DNA from: Methylophaga nitratireducenticrescens
GTDB taxonomy: Bacteria; Pseudomonadota; Gammaproteobacteria; Nitrosococcales; Methylophagaceae
Direction of reading: 5' to 3'
Length of the DNA: 64,000 bases
NCBI RefSeq assembly: GCF_000260985.4
Contig: NC_017857.3
Location: forward strand, 310,001-374,000
This document shows, piece by piece, positions 47,105 to 56,080 of this stretch (its first letter is position 1; each line of letters starts with the position of its first letter). The position numbers and the translations under genes are program-made. The notes beneath the pieces were generated by a model. The model was not told where the DNA came from. It did not search any database and saw nothing but the letters and a program-made list of their open reading frames with translations.

Positions 47105-47400
47105 TTACTGTGTGCCATGGGTGAAGGTTGTCTGGATCTTGATGGCGACTTGCGTCGCCGCCCATCTGGTGCTGGAACTGACGCTAGAAGGCCTGCGCGG
47201 GCAGCATGGCCAACTCCTGCCAGTTCCGGGTCTTGAGCAGACTTCCAATTTCGGCGCCAGACTCGGGAATGTTTTTCGCTTCCAGCACGCGTGGAGTTCT
47301 CCAGCCATTGCTGGCCGTTTTCATGCATCAAGCGCTGTAGGCGCAGTTGCAGGTTCGCCTTGAAGATGTTGATGGGGATGGTTTCATTGCTCTTGGTCAA
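47105..47400 (-). pseudogene. Decayed phasin-family gene
   Basis: Phasins coat polyhydroxyalkanoate granules. Reading the minus strand from a TTG at 47400 gives ETIPINIFKANLQLRLQRLM and NGQQWLE as in phasins; a shift to another frame continues VLEAKNIPESGAEIGSLL, TRNWQELAMLPAQAF, then a TAG where a Trp is expected; a third frame ends QVAIKIQTTFTHGTQ. Two frameshifts and one stop are needed. It lies 44 nt behind the yhhJ-like gene on the same strand, so it was probably the last gene of that operon. It marks the decayed edge of the GC-rich cargo. Confidence 0.65.
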
Positions 47401-47443
47401 ACTCCTTGCTGGGATTGAAATGCCCAATCGGGCAGTCAAACGA

Positions 47444-48574
47444 TTAGGCCATCTGGCCGATCGTTTTGCGGAAGCGTGCTAACGACAGGAAAAACAGAAC
47501 CGTGCCGATAAGGGCCAGCGCCAGGAACGGCTGCCATACCGTCTCCAGGCCGGCGCCCCGGTAGAGGATGGCCTGGCTCAGTTCCACGAAATGGGTGGTG
47601 GGTGCGATCAGCATGATGTTTTGCACGATCTCGGGCATGCTTTCGCGCGGTGTGGCGCCACCGGAAAGCATCTGCAGCGGCATGATGGTGAGCATCATCA
47701 ACATGCCGAATTGGGGCATGTTGCGCGCCAGGGTGGCGATGAAGATGCCCATCGAGGTGGTGGCGAACAGGCTAAGTGCCGCGCCGGCAAGGAACAACGC
47801 AATAGAGCCATCGATGGGCACACCAAGGACACCGCGCACCATGAGATTGAGAGATAGGAACGCGGCGACCAGCACGATCAGGCCCATCGACCAGACCTTG
47901 GAGAGCATGATCTGCCCGGGAGTCACGGGCATCACCAGCAGGTGCTCGATGGTACCGTGCTCGCGCTCCCGGATCAGTGCTGCGCCAGTCAGGATGATGG
48001 ACAGCAGCGTGATGTTGTTGATGATCTCTACCACCGAGCCGAACCAGGCCTTGTCGAGCGCGGGGTTGAAGCGCGCGCGCAATGCCAGATCCACGGGTAG
48101 CGCCTCGGTGCCGCGGTAACGTTTGACGAACTCATTGACCTCACCTGTGAAGATCTGTTGGATGTAACCGCTGCCGGTGAAGGCCTGGCTCATGCGGGTG
48201 GCGTCGACATTGAGCTGCACTGCGGGTGATCGCCCCGCCAGCACGTCACGCTGGAAGTTGAGCGGAATGACCAGAGCGAAGGTGTACATCCCCGCGTCCA
48301 TGCCCGGATCCACATCCCCATAGTCGACCATGGCCGGTGGCGTGAACTGCGGCGGGTAGAAGGCCGAGGCAATCCGCAGGGACAGCGCCGAATTATCCTC
48401 GTCGACGATCGCGATCGGCGCGTTGTGCAGCGTCTCCGGCATGGACGTGGCTGAGGTGTAGACTGACGCGGTGAACACATAGGCGATGAGTACGAGCATC
48501 ATCGGATCGCGCCACAGACTCCACAACTCCTTGACACCGAGGTCGTAGATATTGGCTAGGTTTCTTCTACGCAT
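47444..48574 (-). CDS. ABC-2 type permease, YhhJ-like
   Basis: The 376-residue inner-membrane protein has one N-terminal helix, a large periplasmic domain (APIAIVDEDNSALS to about residue 170) and five C-terminal helices with EREHGTIEHLLVMPVTPGQIMLSK, the coupling signature of ABC-2 exporters. It is the partner of the RbbA-like protein 1 nt upstream, the same order as E. coli yhiI-rbbA-yhhJ. GC-rich codon use contrasts with the mob genes. Substrate unknown; such systems export drugs or hydrophobic molecules through a trans-envelope channel. Confidence 0.88.
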   Translation of the reverse strand: MRRRNLANIYDLGVKELWSLWRDPMMLVLIAYVFTASVYTSATSMPETLHNAPIAIVDEDNSALSLRIASAFYPPQFTPPAMVDYGDVDPGMDAGMYTFALVIPLNFQRDVLAGRSPAVQLNVDATRMSQAFTGSGYIQQIFTGEVNEFVKRYRGTEALPVDLALRARFNPALDKAWFGSVVEIINNITLLSIILTGAALIREREHGTIEHLLVMPVTPGQIMLSKVWSMGLIVLVAAFLSLNLMVRGVLGVPIDGSIALFLAGAALSLFATTSMGIFIATLARNMPQFGMLMMLTIMPLQMLSGGATPRESMPEIVQNIMLIAPTTHFVELSQAILYRGAGLETVWQPFLALALIGTVLFFLSLARFRKTIGQMA

Positions 48575-48575
48575 C

Positions 48576-51338
48576 TCAGCGCTCCTGCTTCTTGAGTAGC
48601 AAAACGGCTGCGCCGAGAATGACCGGGACCGACATGAGCATCGACCACAGCGGCCCTGTCAGATCGGCCAGGCCGAGCGCTTTGCTGAACACGCCGCGAC
48701 TGATGGAGATCATGTGCGTGGCGGGATAGATCTCGCCGATGAACTTGCTGGAACCTTCGAGCGAGGACACAGGATCGATCAGACCGGCGAACTGGGTGGC
48801 CGGTATCAGAGTGCCGATCATGGCAAAGAACATGGCCGCGATCTGGCTGCGGGTGACGGCCGAGGCGAGCAGCCCCATTCCTGTCGCAGCGAAAGAGAAG
48901 ATCAGCGCGGCCAGCGCCAGGGTAAAAAAGCTGCCCATGACTGGCACACCGAAGGCAGTGACCGCGAGCAGCGTCATAAGCAGGAAGTTCACCATGGCCA
49001 GGCCGACATAGGGTAGTTGCTTACCTAGCAGGAACTCGATGCGCGTAACCGGCGTCACGTAGAGATTCGTGATCGAGCCGGTCTCCTTCTCGCGCACCAC
49101 CGCAAGCGCGGTCAGCATCGCCGGCAGCATGAGCAGCAACAGGGGAATCACGGCCGGCACCATGGCCGGCAGGCTCTTGACATCGGGGTTGTAGCGAAAG
49201 CGAGTCTCGACGCTGGCATTTGCGGTTATGCTGGGGCCGCCGCGCTCGCTGGCCTGCGCCAACAGCCAGTGCTGGTGCATGCCCTGAACGTAGCCCTGGA
49301 TGGTTTCCGCGCGTTGCGGCATGGCACCATCGATCCAGGCGCCGATCTGCACGTTCTGACCTCGCAACACATTACGGCTGAAACCAGGGGGGATTTCGAT
49401 GGCCAGCGACAGTTCGCCGCTGCGCATGCGCCGGTCGAGATCGTCGTAGTCGACGATCGGCGCATGCTCGGTAAAGTAGCGTGAGCCGGCCAGGTTCAAT
49501 GTATAGCTTTGACTGAGCGTGGTCTGATCCCGATCAAGCACCGCATAACTCAGATCCTCGACGTCCATGGTGATGCCGAAGCCGATCACGAACATCAGTA
49601 GCAAAGAACCGCCCAGCGCCAGGGTAGCGCGGACCGGATCCCGCTGGAGCTCCAGGGTCTCGCGCCACAGATAGCTGAACATGCGCTGCAAGCTGAATCC
49701 GCCAGTGCGGTGCCGACCGTGTTCAGTGTGCATCGCTGATAGCTGCTTCTCGTGATTGTCGGCCTCAGGCTGGCTGGGCGGGGCGGCTGTACCGCCCTCG
49801 GCTTCAAGGAGGTAGCCGATAAAGGCCTCTTCAAGGGTTTCAGCACCGCGTTTCTCGACCAGTCTGGCGGGCACGTCGCTATCAAGCACCTTGCCCGCAT
49901 GCATCATCGACATGCGGTCGCAGCGATCAGCCTCGTTCATGAAGTGGGTGGAAATGAAGACCGTCACCCGGTCTCGCCGCGACAGTTCGATAAGCAGCCG
50001 CCAGAATGCGTCACGTGCCACCGGATCGACGCCGGAGGTCGGCTCGTCCAGAATCAGCAGCTCGGGCTTGTGCACCATGGCGACCGCCAGCGACAGGCGC
50101 TGGCGTATGCCCAGAGGCAGACTGGCCGGCAGGCTGTCGAGGACTTCCACTAGCCCGAAGCGCTCCACCATCTCATTCACGCGGCCGGGAATGTCCTTCG
50201 GGGGCACGCTGAAGAGCTTGGCGTGCAATTCCAGGTTCTGTCGTACCGTGATTTCGCTATAGAGCGAGAACGCTTGCGACATATAGCCGACACGGCGACG
50301 GGTGTCGAGGTCATGCGGATCCACTTCGTGGCCGAATAGCGAGGCCCGTCCCTCGCTCGCTGGCAACAGCCCGGTGAGCATCTTCATCGTCGTGGACTTG
50401 CCGCAACCGTTGGAGCCGAGGAAGCCGAAGATTTCGCCGCGTCGGATGCGAAAAGAGACGCCGTCGACGGCAATGAAGTCGCCAAAGCGCATGGTCAGCC
50501 TCTCGGCCTCGATGGCAATATCGTCCGCGCCGCCCTCTGGCAAGGGTGGAATGACTACCGCTTGATGTCCGCGCTTTTTCTCTTCCGGGAGCAGGCGGAT
50601 GAATGCCTCTTCCAGGTTCGGGCTATTTGTTTTTTCCAGCAATTCCTTCGGCGTGCCGGTGGCAAGGACCCTGCCGTCGTCGATGGCGGCCAGCCAGTCG
50701 AAGCGTTGTGCCTCATCCATGTAGGCGGTGGCCACGATCACGCTCATGCCGGGACGATCGGCGCGGATGCGCTCGATAAGATCCCAGAACTGCGCGCGCG
50801 CCAGCGGATCCACGCCGGTCGTTGGTTCATCGAGAATCAGGAAATCCGGGTCGTGAATCAGCGCACAGCACAGGCCGAGTTTCTGCTTCATGCCCCCGGA
50901 AAGCTTGCCTGCAGGACGTGACAGGAACTTGTACAAGCCGGTAGCCTCGGTGAGCTCATCGATGCGCTGGCGGCGTTCTGCGGGAACATGACCGAACAGG
51001 CGCGCAAAGAATTGCAGATTCTCCTCAACCGAGAGGGTCGGATACAGGTTCTTGCCCAGCCCCTGTGGCATGTAGGCGATGCGAGGGCACACCTGCTTGC
51101 GATGGGGCTTGCTGGCCATGTCGCCGCCCAGCACCTCGATCGTGCCCTCCTGAATGATGCGCACACCGGCCAGTAGCGAGAGCAGGCTAGACTTACCTAC
51201 GCCGTCAGGACCGATCAGGCCGACCATCTGTCCGGCGGGGATGTCCAGGTCGATGCCGTCCAGGGCCATGACGTTGCCGTAACGTAAGCGCACCTGACAC
51301 ACGCTTGCAACGGTCACGGGTTGTGCACTGTGGCTCAT
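48576..51338 (-). CDS. RbbA-like fused ABC exporter: two ATPase domains plus permease
   Basis: The 920-residue protein joins two nucleotide-binding domains and an ABC-2 permease. Domain 1 (about 12-245) has Walker [10 protein letters not shown] and signature [11 protein letters not shown] with [11 protein letters not shown]. Domain 2 (about 275-500) has [21 protein letters not shown] (a degenerate signature) and [12 protein letters not shown]. The permease (about 555-920) has [24 protein letters not shown]. This layout is that of E. coli RbbA (YhiH). It follows the HlyD-like gene by 3 nt. Export through the adaptor and outer-membrane factor is inferred from the cluster. Confidence 0.92.
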   Translation of the reverse strand: MSHSAQPVTVASVCQVRLRYGNVMALDGIDLDIPAGQMVGLIGPDGVGKSSLLSLLAGVRIIQEGTIEVLGGDMASKPHRKQVCPRIAYMPQGLGKNLYPTLSVEENLQFFARLFGHVPAERRQRIDELTEATGLYKFLSRPAGKLSGGMKQKLGLCCALIHDPDFLILDEPTTGVDPLARAQFWDLIERIRADRPGMSVIVATAYMDEAQRFDWLAAIDDGRVLATGTPKELLEKTNSPNLEEAFIRLLPEEKKRGHQAVVIPPLPEGGADDIAIEAERLTMRFGDFIAVDGVSFRIRRGEIFGFLGSNGCGKSTTMKMLTGLLPASEGRASLFGHEVDPHDLDTRRRVGYMSQAFSLYSEITVRQNLELHAKLFSVPPKDIPGRVNEMVERFGLVEVLDSLPASLPLGIRQRLSLAVAMVHKPELLILDEPTSGVDPVARDAFWRLLIELSRRDRVTVFISTHFMNEADRCDRMSMMHAGKVLDSDVPARLVEKRGAETLEEAFIGYLLEAEGGTAAPPSQPEADNHEKQLSAMHTEHGRHRTGGFSLQRMFSYLWRETLELQRDPVRATLALGGSLLLMFVIGFGITMDVEDLSYAVLDRDQTTLSQSYTLNLAGSRYFTEHAPIVDYDDLDRRMRSGELSLAIEIPPGFSRNVLRGQNVQIGAWIDGAMPQRAETIQGYVQGMHQHWLLAQASERGGPSITANASVETRFRYNPDVKSLPAMVPAVIPLLLLMLPAMLTALAVVREKETGSITNLYVTPVTRIEFLLGKQLPYVGLAMVNFLLMTLLAVTAFGVPVMGSFFTLALAALIFSFAATGMGLLASAVTRSQIAAMFFAMIGTLIPATQFAGLIDPVSSLEGSSKFIGEIYPATHMISISRGVFSKALGLADLTGPLWSMLMSVPVILGAAVLLLKKQER

Positions 51339-51341
51339 ACC

Positions 51342-52421
51342 TTACTCCGGCACGCGAAGGGACAGGTTCTCTGGCCACTCGGCATTGGCGTCGAGCTTGA
51401 CCCAGGCCACTCCGGGCAGCCCGGTCTTGACCTGATCCAGATGTTCACGCAGCAGATCCTGGGAAATCTGCCCGCGCACTCGGAACATCAGTTTCTGCCG
51501 CTCGCTCGCGGTTTCAACCGTCTTAGGGGTAAATTGCGCCACACTGGCGACGAAGGAAACAGTGGCTGGAATAACAAAATCCGGCGCGGCATCCAGAATG
51601 ATGCGTACCTCGGTGCCAAGCGCTACGCGGCCGGCCACGGTTTCGGGCAGGAAGAAGGTGATGTACACGTCCGACAGGTCGATCAGGTTCAGGACACGTC
51701 CGCCGGCTCCAAGCACCTCACCGGGTTGCGCCACACGAACCTGAACTCTTCCGTCGCGCGGCGCGCGCAGTTCGCTGTCGCGGATGTCCGCTTCGATGCG
51801 ATTGATGCTGGCCGTGGCAGCGGATACGCTGGATCTCGCGCCGACAAGGTGCGCCTTGGCGCCCTCGACCGCGGCGCGGGCAGCGGCAGTCTGTGCTTTG
51901 CTTGCCGCGAGCGTCGCCTGTGCACCCCGTACGCGTGCTAGGTCATCGTCCAGCTCCTGTAGCGAGGCGGCACCCTCTTGGGACAGGGTCTGCGAACGTT
52001 TCAGCCGCCGTTGCGCAGCGTCGAGCTCCGACTCACGCTGACCAACGAGGGCCTGCGCAGCGACAACGTCGGCTTCGTGCAGCGCCACCTGTGCCTGCGC
52101 TGCGGTCACCGAGTGCTCGGCCTGCTGGCGCATGGCGAGGGCCTCGTCGCGCTGCGCTTCCAGCGTTTCCAATTGCATCTTGGCCAGTGGCTGGCCCGCC
52201 GTGACGAAGTCGCCTTCACGCACGAGGATGTCTTCGATACGACCGGGCAGCTTGGTGGCGATGTCGATCTCGGTAGCTTCAATGCGGCCATTGCCGTTGA
52301 CGAACCCATCACCGGGCCCGCTGTCTGCAAGCTCTGTCCAGCCCCAGTAGGCCAGCGCGATAACAACCCCTGCAGCGGCAGCGACCAGGAGTTTTTTCTT
52401 GAGAGAGGATGAGACAATCAT
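51342..52421 (-). CDS. HlyD-family membrane-fusion adaptor, YhiI-like
   Basis: The 359-residue periplasmic adaptor has one N-terminal membrane anchor (about residues 9-28), a lipoyl half-motif GRIEATEIDIATKLPGRIEDI, a long Ala/Gln-rich coiled-coil hairpin (about 85-190) and the second lipoyl half LRAPRDGRVQVRVAQPGEVLGAGG. It bridges the ABC permease and the outer-membrane channel. It is 14 nt after the outer-membrane factor gene and 3 nt before the RbbA-like gene. Confidence 0.92.
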   Translation of the reverse strand: MIVSSSLKKKLLVAAAAGVVIALAYWGWTELADSGPGDGFVNGNGRIEATEIDIATKLPGRIEDILVREGDFVTAGQPLAKMQLETLEAQRDEALAMRQQAEHSVTAAQAQVALHEADVVAAQALVGQRESELDAAQRRLKRSQTLSQEGAASLQELDDDLARVRGAQATLAASKAQTAAARAAVEGAKAHLVGARSSVSAATASINRIEADIRDSELRAPRDGRVQVRVAQPGEVLGAGGRVLNLIDLSDVYITFFLPETVAGRVALGTEVRIILDAAPDFVIPATVSFVASVAQFTPKTVETASERQKLMFRVRGQISQDLLREHLDQVKTGLPGVAWVKLDANAEWPENLSLRVPE

Positions 52422-52435
52422 AGGTTTCGCGTGCC

Positions 52436-53929
52436 TTAACGGGTTGATGGGATGGAAGCGGGCGTCGAGGTCGCATCCTGCGCCTGGCCAGTTGCGGCGA
52501 GGGTGCCGCCGCCGAGCGCGGCATATAGGGCCACCTGGCTGGATAGCAGCGCACGGCGGGCCTGTATCAACTGCTGTTCGGTATCAAGCAAATCGCGCTG
52601 AGCGTCCAGCACCTCCAAGAAAGCGGCCGAGCCGTTGTCGTAGCGCAACTGGGCCAGCCGTGCGCGTTCGTTCTGCGCTTCCAGATTGGCTCGCTGGATA
52701 GTCAACTGCTCAGCCAGCCAGTACTTGGCGCTCAGCGCATCGGCCACTTCGCGAAAGGCCGTTTGAATAGTCTTTTCGTAGCCGGCAACCGCGATGTCAC
52801 GACGCACTTCGCTCAGTTCCAGGTTTGCGCGCCGCCGCCCGCCATCGAAGATGGGCAGCGACAAGGTAGGCATGAAGATCCAGGCGCGGCTGCCGGAATC
52901 GAACAGGCCGTTAAGATCGGAACTCGCCGTGCCGAGGCTGCCGGTCAGCGCGATGCGCGGGAAAAACGCCGCACGGGCCGCGCCGATATTGGCATCGCCG
53001 GCACGTAATTTGTGTTCGGCGGAAATGATGTCCGGGCGACTGACCAAGAGCTCCGAGGGCAGACCGGCCCTGAGTTCGGCCAGCACCGTTGTTTCATCGA
53101 AGGGTGCCTTGGCGGGCAGCGAACCAGGATCGGCGCCTACCAGCAGTGCCAACGCGTGCAGTTGCGTGTCGCGAGCTTGCTTAAGCCGGGTTAGCAGCGT
53201 CTGAGCCTGGTTCAGCAAAGTCTGGACTTGAATGAGATCCAGCTTCGAAGTCGAGCCGACTTCAACACGCCGCCGGAAAATGCGATAGGACTCCTCGCGG
53301 GTCACGACGGTTTGCCGCGCAATGGCCACGCGTTCGTCTATCTCGCGCAAGCCCAGATAACCGTCGGCCACCTGGGCGATCAGCGCCAGGTGGACGGCCT
53401 GGCGGGCCGCGTCGGAAGCCAGCCAGCGTTGCAGGGCAGCGTCTTCCAGATTACGGACCCGGCCCCACAAATCCAGCTCCCAAGTGCTCAAACCCACCTC
53501 GGCCCGGTACTCGCCGCCAACCTGCGACCGGCCTGAAACGTTCAGATCGCCAGGGATGCGTGCGCTTCCACCCTGGGCCCCGACGCGTACGGCAGGAAAT
53601 CGATCCGAGCGCTGAATACGGAATGCCGTGCTGGCTTCCTCGACACGCAGCGCGGCCAGGCGTAGATCGCGGTTGTTCTCCAGAGCTGTCTTAATGAGGC
53701 GTTGCAGCAAAGGATCCGTGAAGTACGCCTGCCAGGCAAGCTCTCCCCCGCGGACACCCTCGGTGCCCGATTCAATATGATCAGGCCAAACCTCGGGTAC
53801 CGGCAGCGGCGGGGTGTAAGGAGCAGGAGCGAGCGACATGCAGCCAGTAAATATGACGGCGCTCAACGCCAGCGAGAAAGTGCGCAGCCTGAACTCAGGA
53901 AATAAGGGAAGAGCTGGGGGCATAGTCAC
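52436..53929 (-). CDS. Outer-membrane efflux lipoprotein (TolC/NodT family)
   Basis: The 497-residue protein has a lipoprotein signal with lipobox VIFTGC (Cys near residue 30) and two OEP repeats of the TolC type: DPLLQRLIKTALENNRDLRLAALRVEEA and later RRANLELSEVRRDIAVAGYEKTIQTAFREVADAL (split). It forms the outer-membrane channel for the exporter. It is the first gene of the minus-strand operon and is divergent from the TetR gene. The Pro-rich stretch after the lipobox fits NodT-type channels. Confidence 0.92.
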   Translation of the reverse strand: MTMPPALPLFPEFRLRTFSLALSAVIFTGCMSLAPAPYTPPLPVPEVWPDHIESGTEGVRGGELAWQAYFTDPLLQRLIKTALENNRDLRLAALRVEEASTAFRIQRSDRFPAVRVGAQGGSARIPGDLNVSGRSQVGGEYRAEVGLSTWELDLWGRVRNLEDAALQRWLASDAARQAVHLALIAQVADGYLGLREIDERVAIARQTVVTREESYRIFRRRVEVGSTSKLDLIQVQTLLNQAQTLLTRLKQARDTQLHALALLVGADPGSLPAKAPFDETTVLAELRAGLPSELLVSRPDIISAEHKLRAGDANIGAARAAFFPRIALTGSLGTASSDLNGLFDSGSRAWIFMPTLSLPIFDGGRRRANLELSEVRRDIAVAGYEKTIQTAFREVADALSAKYWLAEQLTIQRANLEAQNERARLAQLRYDNGSAAFLEVLDAQRDLLDTEQQLIQARRALLSSQVALYAALGGGTLAATGQAQDATSTPASIPSTR

Positions 53930-54219
53930 ATTCCGTAGGGGGGGCTAGCTGAATGGAGCCTGGCTGTATAGGAGTAGCCACCCACGTACAGCGTTGCGTC
54001 GGCACGTCAATCATCAACAAACGCTGTAATCGAGCGCGACCTTGATGGTCGTTTACGTCACGTATGGCCTTTCTCGAAAGAGTTATCAATCTCACGCCAC
54101 TTCCTTATTAAGGTCTGCACCGATGCCTCTAGCGGCCGATCGCTGGAGGCTCTTACTGCTTCATTTTTCAGGGTTTCGGGTTCGTATACATCCCTGCAAA
54201 TCGTACATGCTTCAAAACA

Positions 54220-54237
54220 AACGACCGGGTGGTTGTT
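54220..54237. promoter_or_regulatory. Candidate TetR operator in the divergent cargo promoter region
   Basis: AACGACCGGGTGGTTGTT is an imperfect palindrome (AAC-x-ACC...GGT-x-GTT) of the kind bound by TetR dimers. It lies in the 472-bp gap 53930-54401 between the outer-membrane factor and TetR genes. The rest of that gap shows no gene; TACAAT at 54249-54254 may be a -10. Confidence 0.5.
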
Positions 54238-54401
54238 TTTTATTTTACACGGTACAATCCCATAAACGCAACTAGCAGTTCGCCAGGCGCTACATACCCG
54301 TAAGTTGGAATTGATTAGCCTGGGCTGATCAGGCTTTCATGGTGGAACCGGTGACCAGCCCATGGCACAATCCAACAGATTTCTGAACAGGGAACTTTTG
54401 A

Positions 54402-55040
54402 ATGCCAACCAAGAAAAATAATGACGTACCAGAAAAGCGCCGCTACCTATCCTCTGCGGCCAGGAAAGGGGAAATACTGGACGCGGCCCTGATCGAGTTT
54501 GCGGATCGGACATACAACGCCGTGTCGATGGAGCGTCTGGCGGAATGTGCGGGATTGTCCAAGGCAGGCATCTACGCCCACTTCAACAGTAAGGAAGAAA
54601 TTTTTCACGCCATGCTCGAACGTACGACAAAGCAGATTTGCGATTTCCAGGGCTGGCTCCCGGATGAAGTTCTGACGTTGCCAGAACTGGTAGAAGTCTA
54701 CCTAGATCGCCTGTATGCGACTTTTAGCTCCCCTGCCACGATGTCGATCTACCGGTTGCTTCTGGCCGAAAGTTCCAGAACGCCAGACTTGGTAAGGAGT
54801 TGGCATGAGGAGGTTGCGTGCGGATTACGGGAGCGGGCACAGCTTATTATCCAACGTTACATAGAGCTTGGAGTCATTCGCCCAAGCGTCTTGACCGAGC
54901 ACTTTTTCCCACTCGCACTCGCTCCCGCACTGCTGTGGCTGAACTCCTTAATGATATCCAGGGGCACCCCTTCCATATCGCTCACGCAAACACGGGATGC
55001 GCATCGGCAACTGCTGTTTGAGCTTTTGCAACCTAGATGA
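54402..55040 (+). CDS. TetR-family repressor of the cargo module
   Basis: The 212-residue regulator has the TetR HTH: ARKGEILDAALIEFADRTYNAVSMERLAECAGLSKAGIYAHFNSKEEIFHAML (split), residues about 20-70, and a variable ligand-binding C-terminal domain. It is transcribed away from the exporter operon and overlaps the DUF4105 gene by 4 nt (ATGA). By position it probably represses both divergent operons and is released by the exported or hydrolysed compound. Ligand unknown. Confidence 0.92.
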   Translation: MPTKKNNDVPEKRRYLSSAARKGEILDAALIEFADRTYNAVSMERLAECAGLSKAGIYAHFNSKEEIFHAMLERTTKQICDFQGWLPDEVLTLPELVEVYLDRLYATFSSPATMSIYRLLLAESSRTPDLVRSWHEEVACGLRERAQLIIQRYIELGVIRPSVLTEHFFPLALAPALLWLNSLMISRGTPSISLTQTRDAHRQLLFELLQPR

Positions 55041-56080
55041 GCAGGGAAAGGCAAAAGACCAGATGCCCCCTTATGCGATTGGTGACCGGCTTTGCGGTGC
55101 TGATGCTGACTGCGTGGGGGTTACTGGCTCTATGGCATCAGATGCTGCAGCCGGCTTTCCGCATGATCACCCTTGTGCTCTGGGCGGCAGCCGGGTTATC
55201 GATGGTGGTGGCGTCGACGGGCCTGCCCAGCCGGAAGTCACGCAATCTCACGGCAATGGCGTTCGCAAGTGCCGTAGCTCTCCTGGCGGTGTGGTGGAAC
55301 ACTCTTAAGCCCTCGCACCACCGTCTATGGGCTGACGATGTCACCCAATTGCTGGAGGCCAGGGTCGACGGCGACTATGTTCAACTGAAAAATGTACGCA
55401 ACTTCGAATGGCGCAGTGAAACCGACTACACGCCTCGTTGGGAGAGCCGCACGTACGATCTGGCCCGCCTGCGTAGCGCCGACTTGCTACTTTCTTACTG
55501 GATGGGGCCGCATATCGCTCACGCACTGGTGTCGTTCGGCTTCGATGATGGTGAGCAGGTAGTGTTCTCACTGGAAATACGCAAGGAGCGCCACGAGTCC
55601 TTCTCCGCAGTCGGTGGATTCTTCCGTCAGTTCGAGCAGATCCTGGTAGCCGCCGATGAGGGTGACATTGTGCGTACACGCAGCAATGCGCGAGGCGAGC
55701 AGGTGTATCTCTATCGGTTGCAGATGAGTCAGGTGAAAGTCCGCGCATTGTTTCTGGAGTATGTGGATGTGGCCAATGAACTGCGGCGGTCTCCCCGCTT
55801 TTACAACACCTTGACCAGTAACTGCACGACCATCGTGTTCGAGCTAGCTCGGCTCATATCGCCAGCGTTGCCGGTAGACTATCGCTTGATGCTGTCGGGA
55901 TACTTTGCGGAATACGTCTACGACCTGCACGGATTGGTACCTGATTATAGCTACGCAGAACTGCAGGCACTGGGGTACATCAACGAACGCGCCCTTGCTT
56001 CCGACACATCGGCGGCCAATTTCTCGACTTCAATTCGGCAGGGTGTGCCTGGCGTGCCGGCCAACGAGGTGTATCCATGA
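55037..56080 (+). CDS. DUF4105 (Lnb N-terminal periplasmic domain) membrane protein
   Basis: The 347-residue protein has two or three N-terminal hydrophobic helices (about residues 12-85) and a periplasmic DUF4105 domain. Within it GPHIAHALVSFGF and NTLTSNCTTIVFEL supply a His and Cys that suggest a papain/NlpC-like fold, an idea supported for the family only by homology. It overlaps tetR and the hydrolase gene, each by 4 nt, so the three are co-translated. A lipoprotein- or acyl-processing role at the envelope is plausible. The family is often named after the N-terminal domain of Lnb acyltransferases. Confidence 0.82.
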   Translation: MSRERQKTRCPLMRLVTGFAVLMLTAWGLLALWHQMLQPAFRMITLVLWAAAGLSMVVASTGLPSRKSRNLTAMAFASAVALLAVWWNTLKPSHHRLWADDVTQLLEARVDGDYVQLKNVRNFEWRSETDYTPRWESRTYDLARLRSADLLLSYWMGPHIAHALVSFGFDDGEQVVFSLEIRKERHESFSAVGGFFRQFEQILVAADEGDIVRTRSNARGEQVYLYRLQMSQVKVRALFLEYVDVANELRRSPRFYNTLTSNCTTIVFELARLISPALPVDYRLMLSGYFAEYVYDLHGLVPDYSYAELQALGYINERALASDTSAANFSTSIRQGVPGVPANEVYP

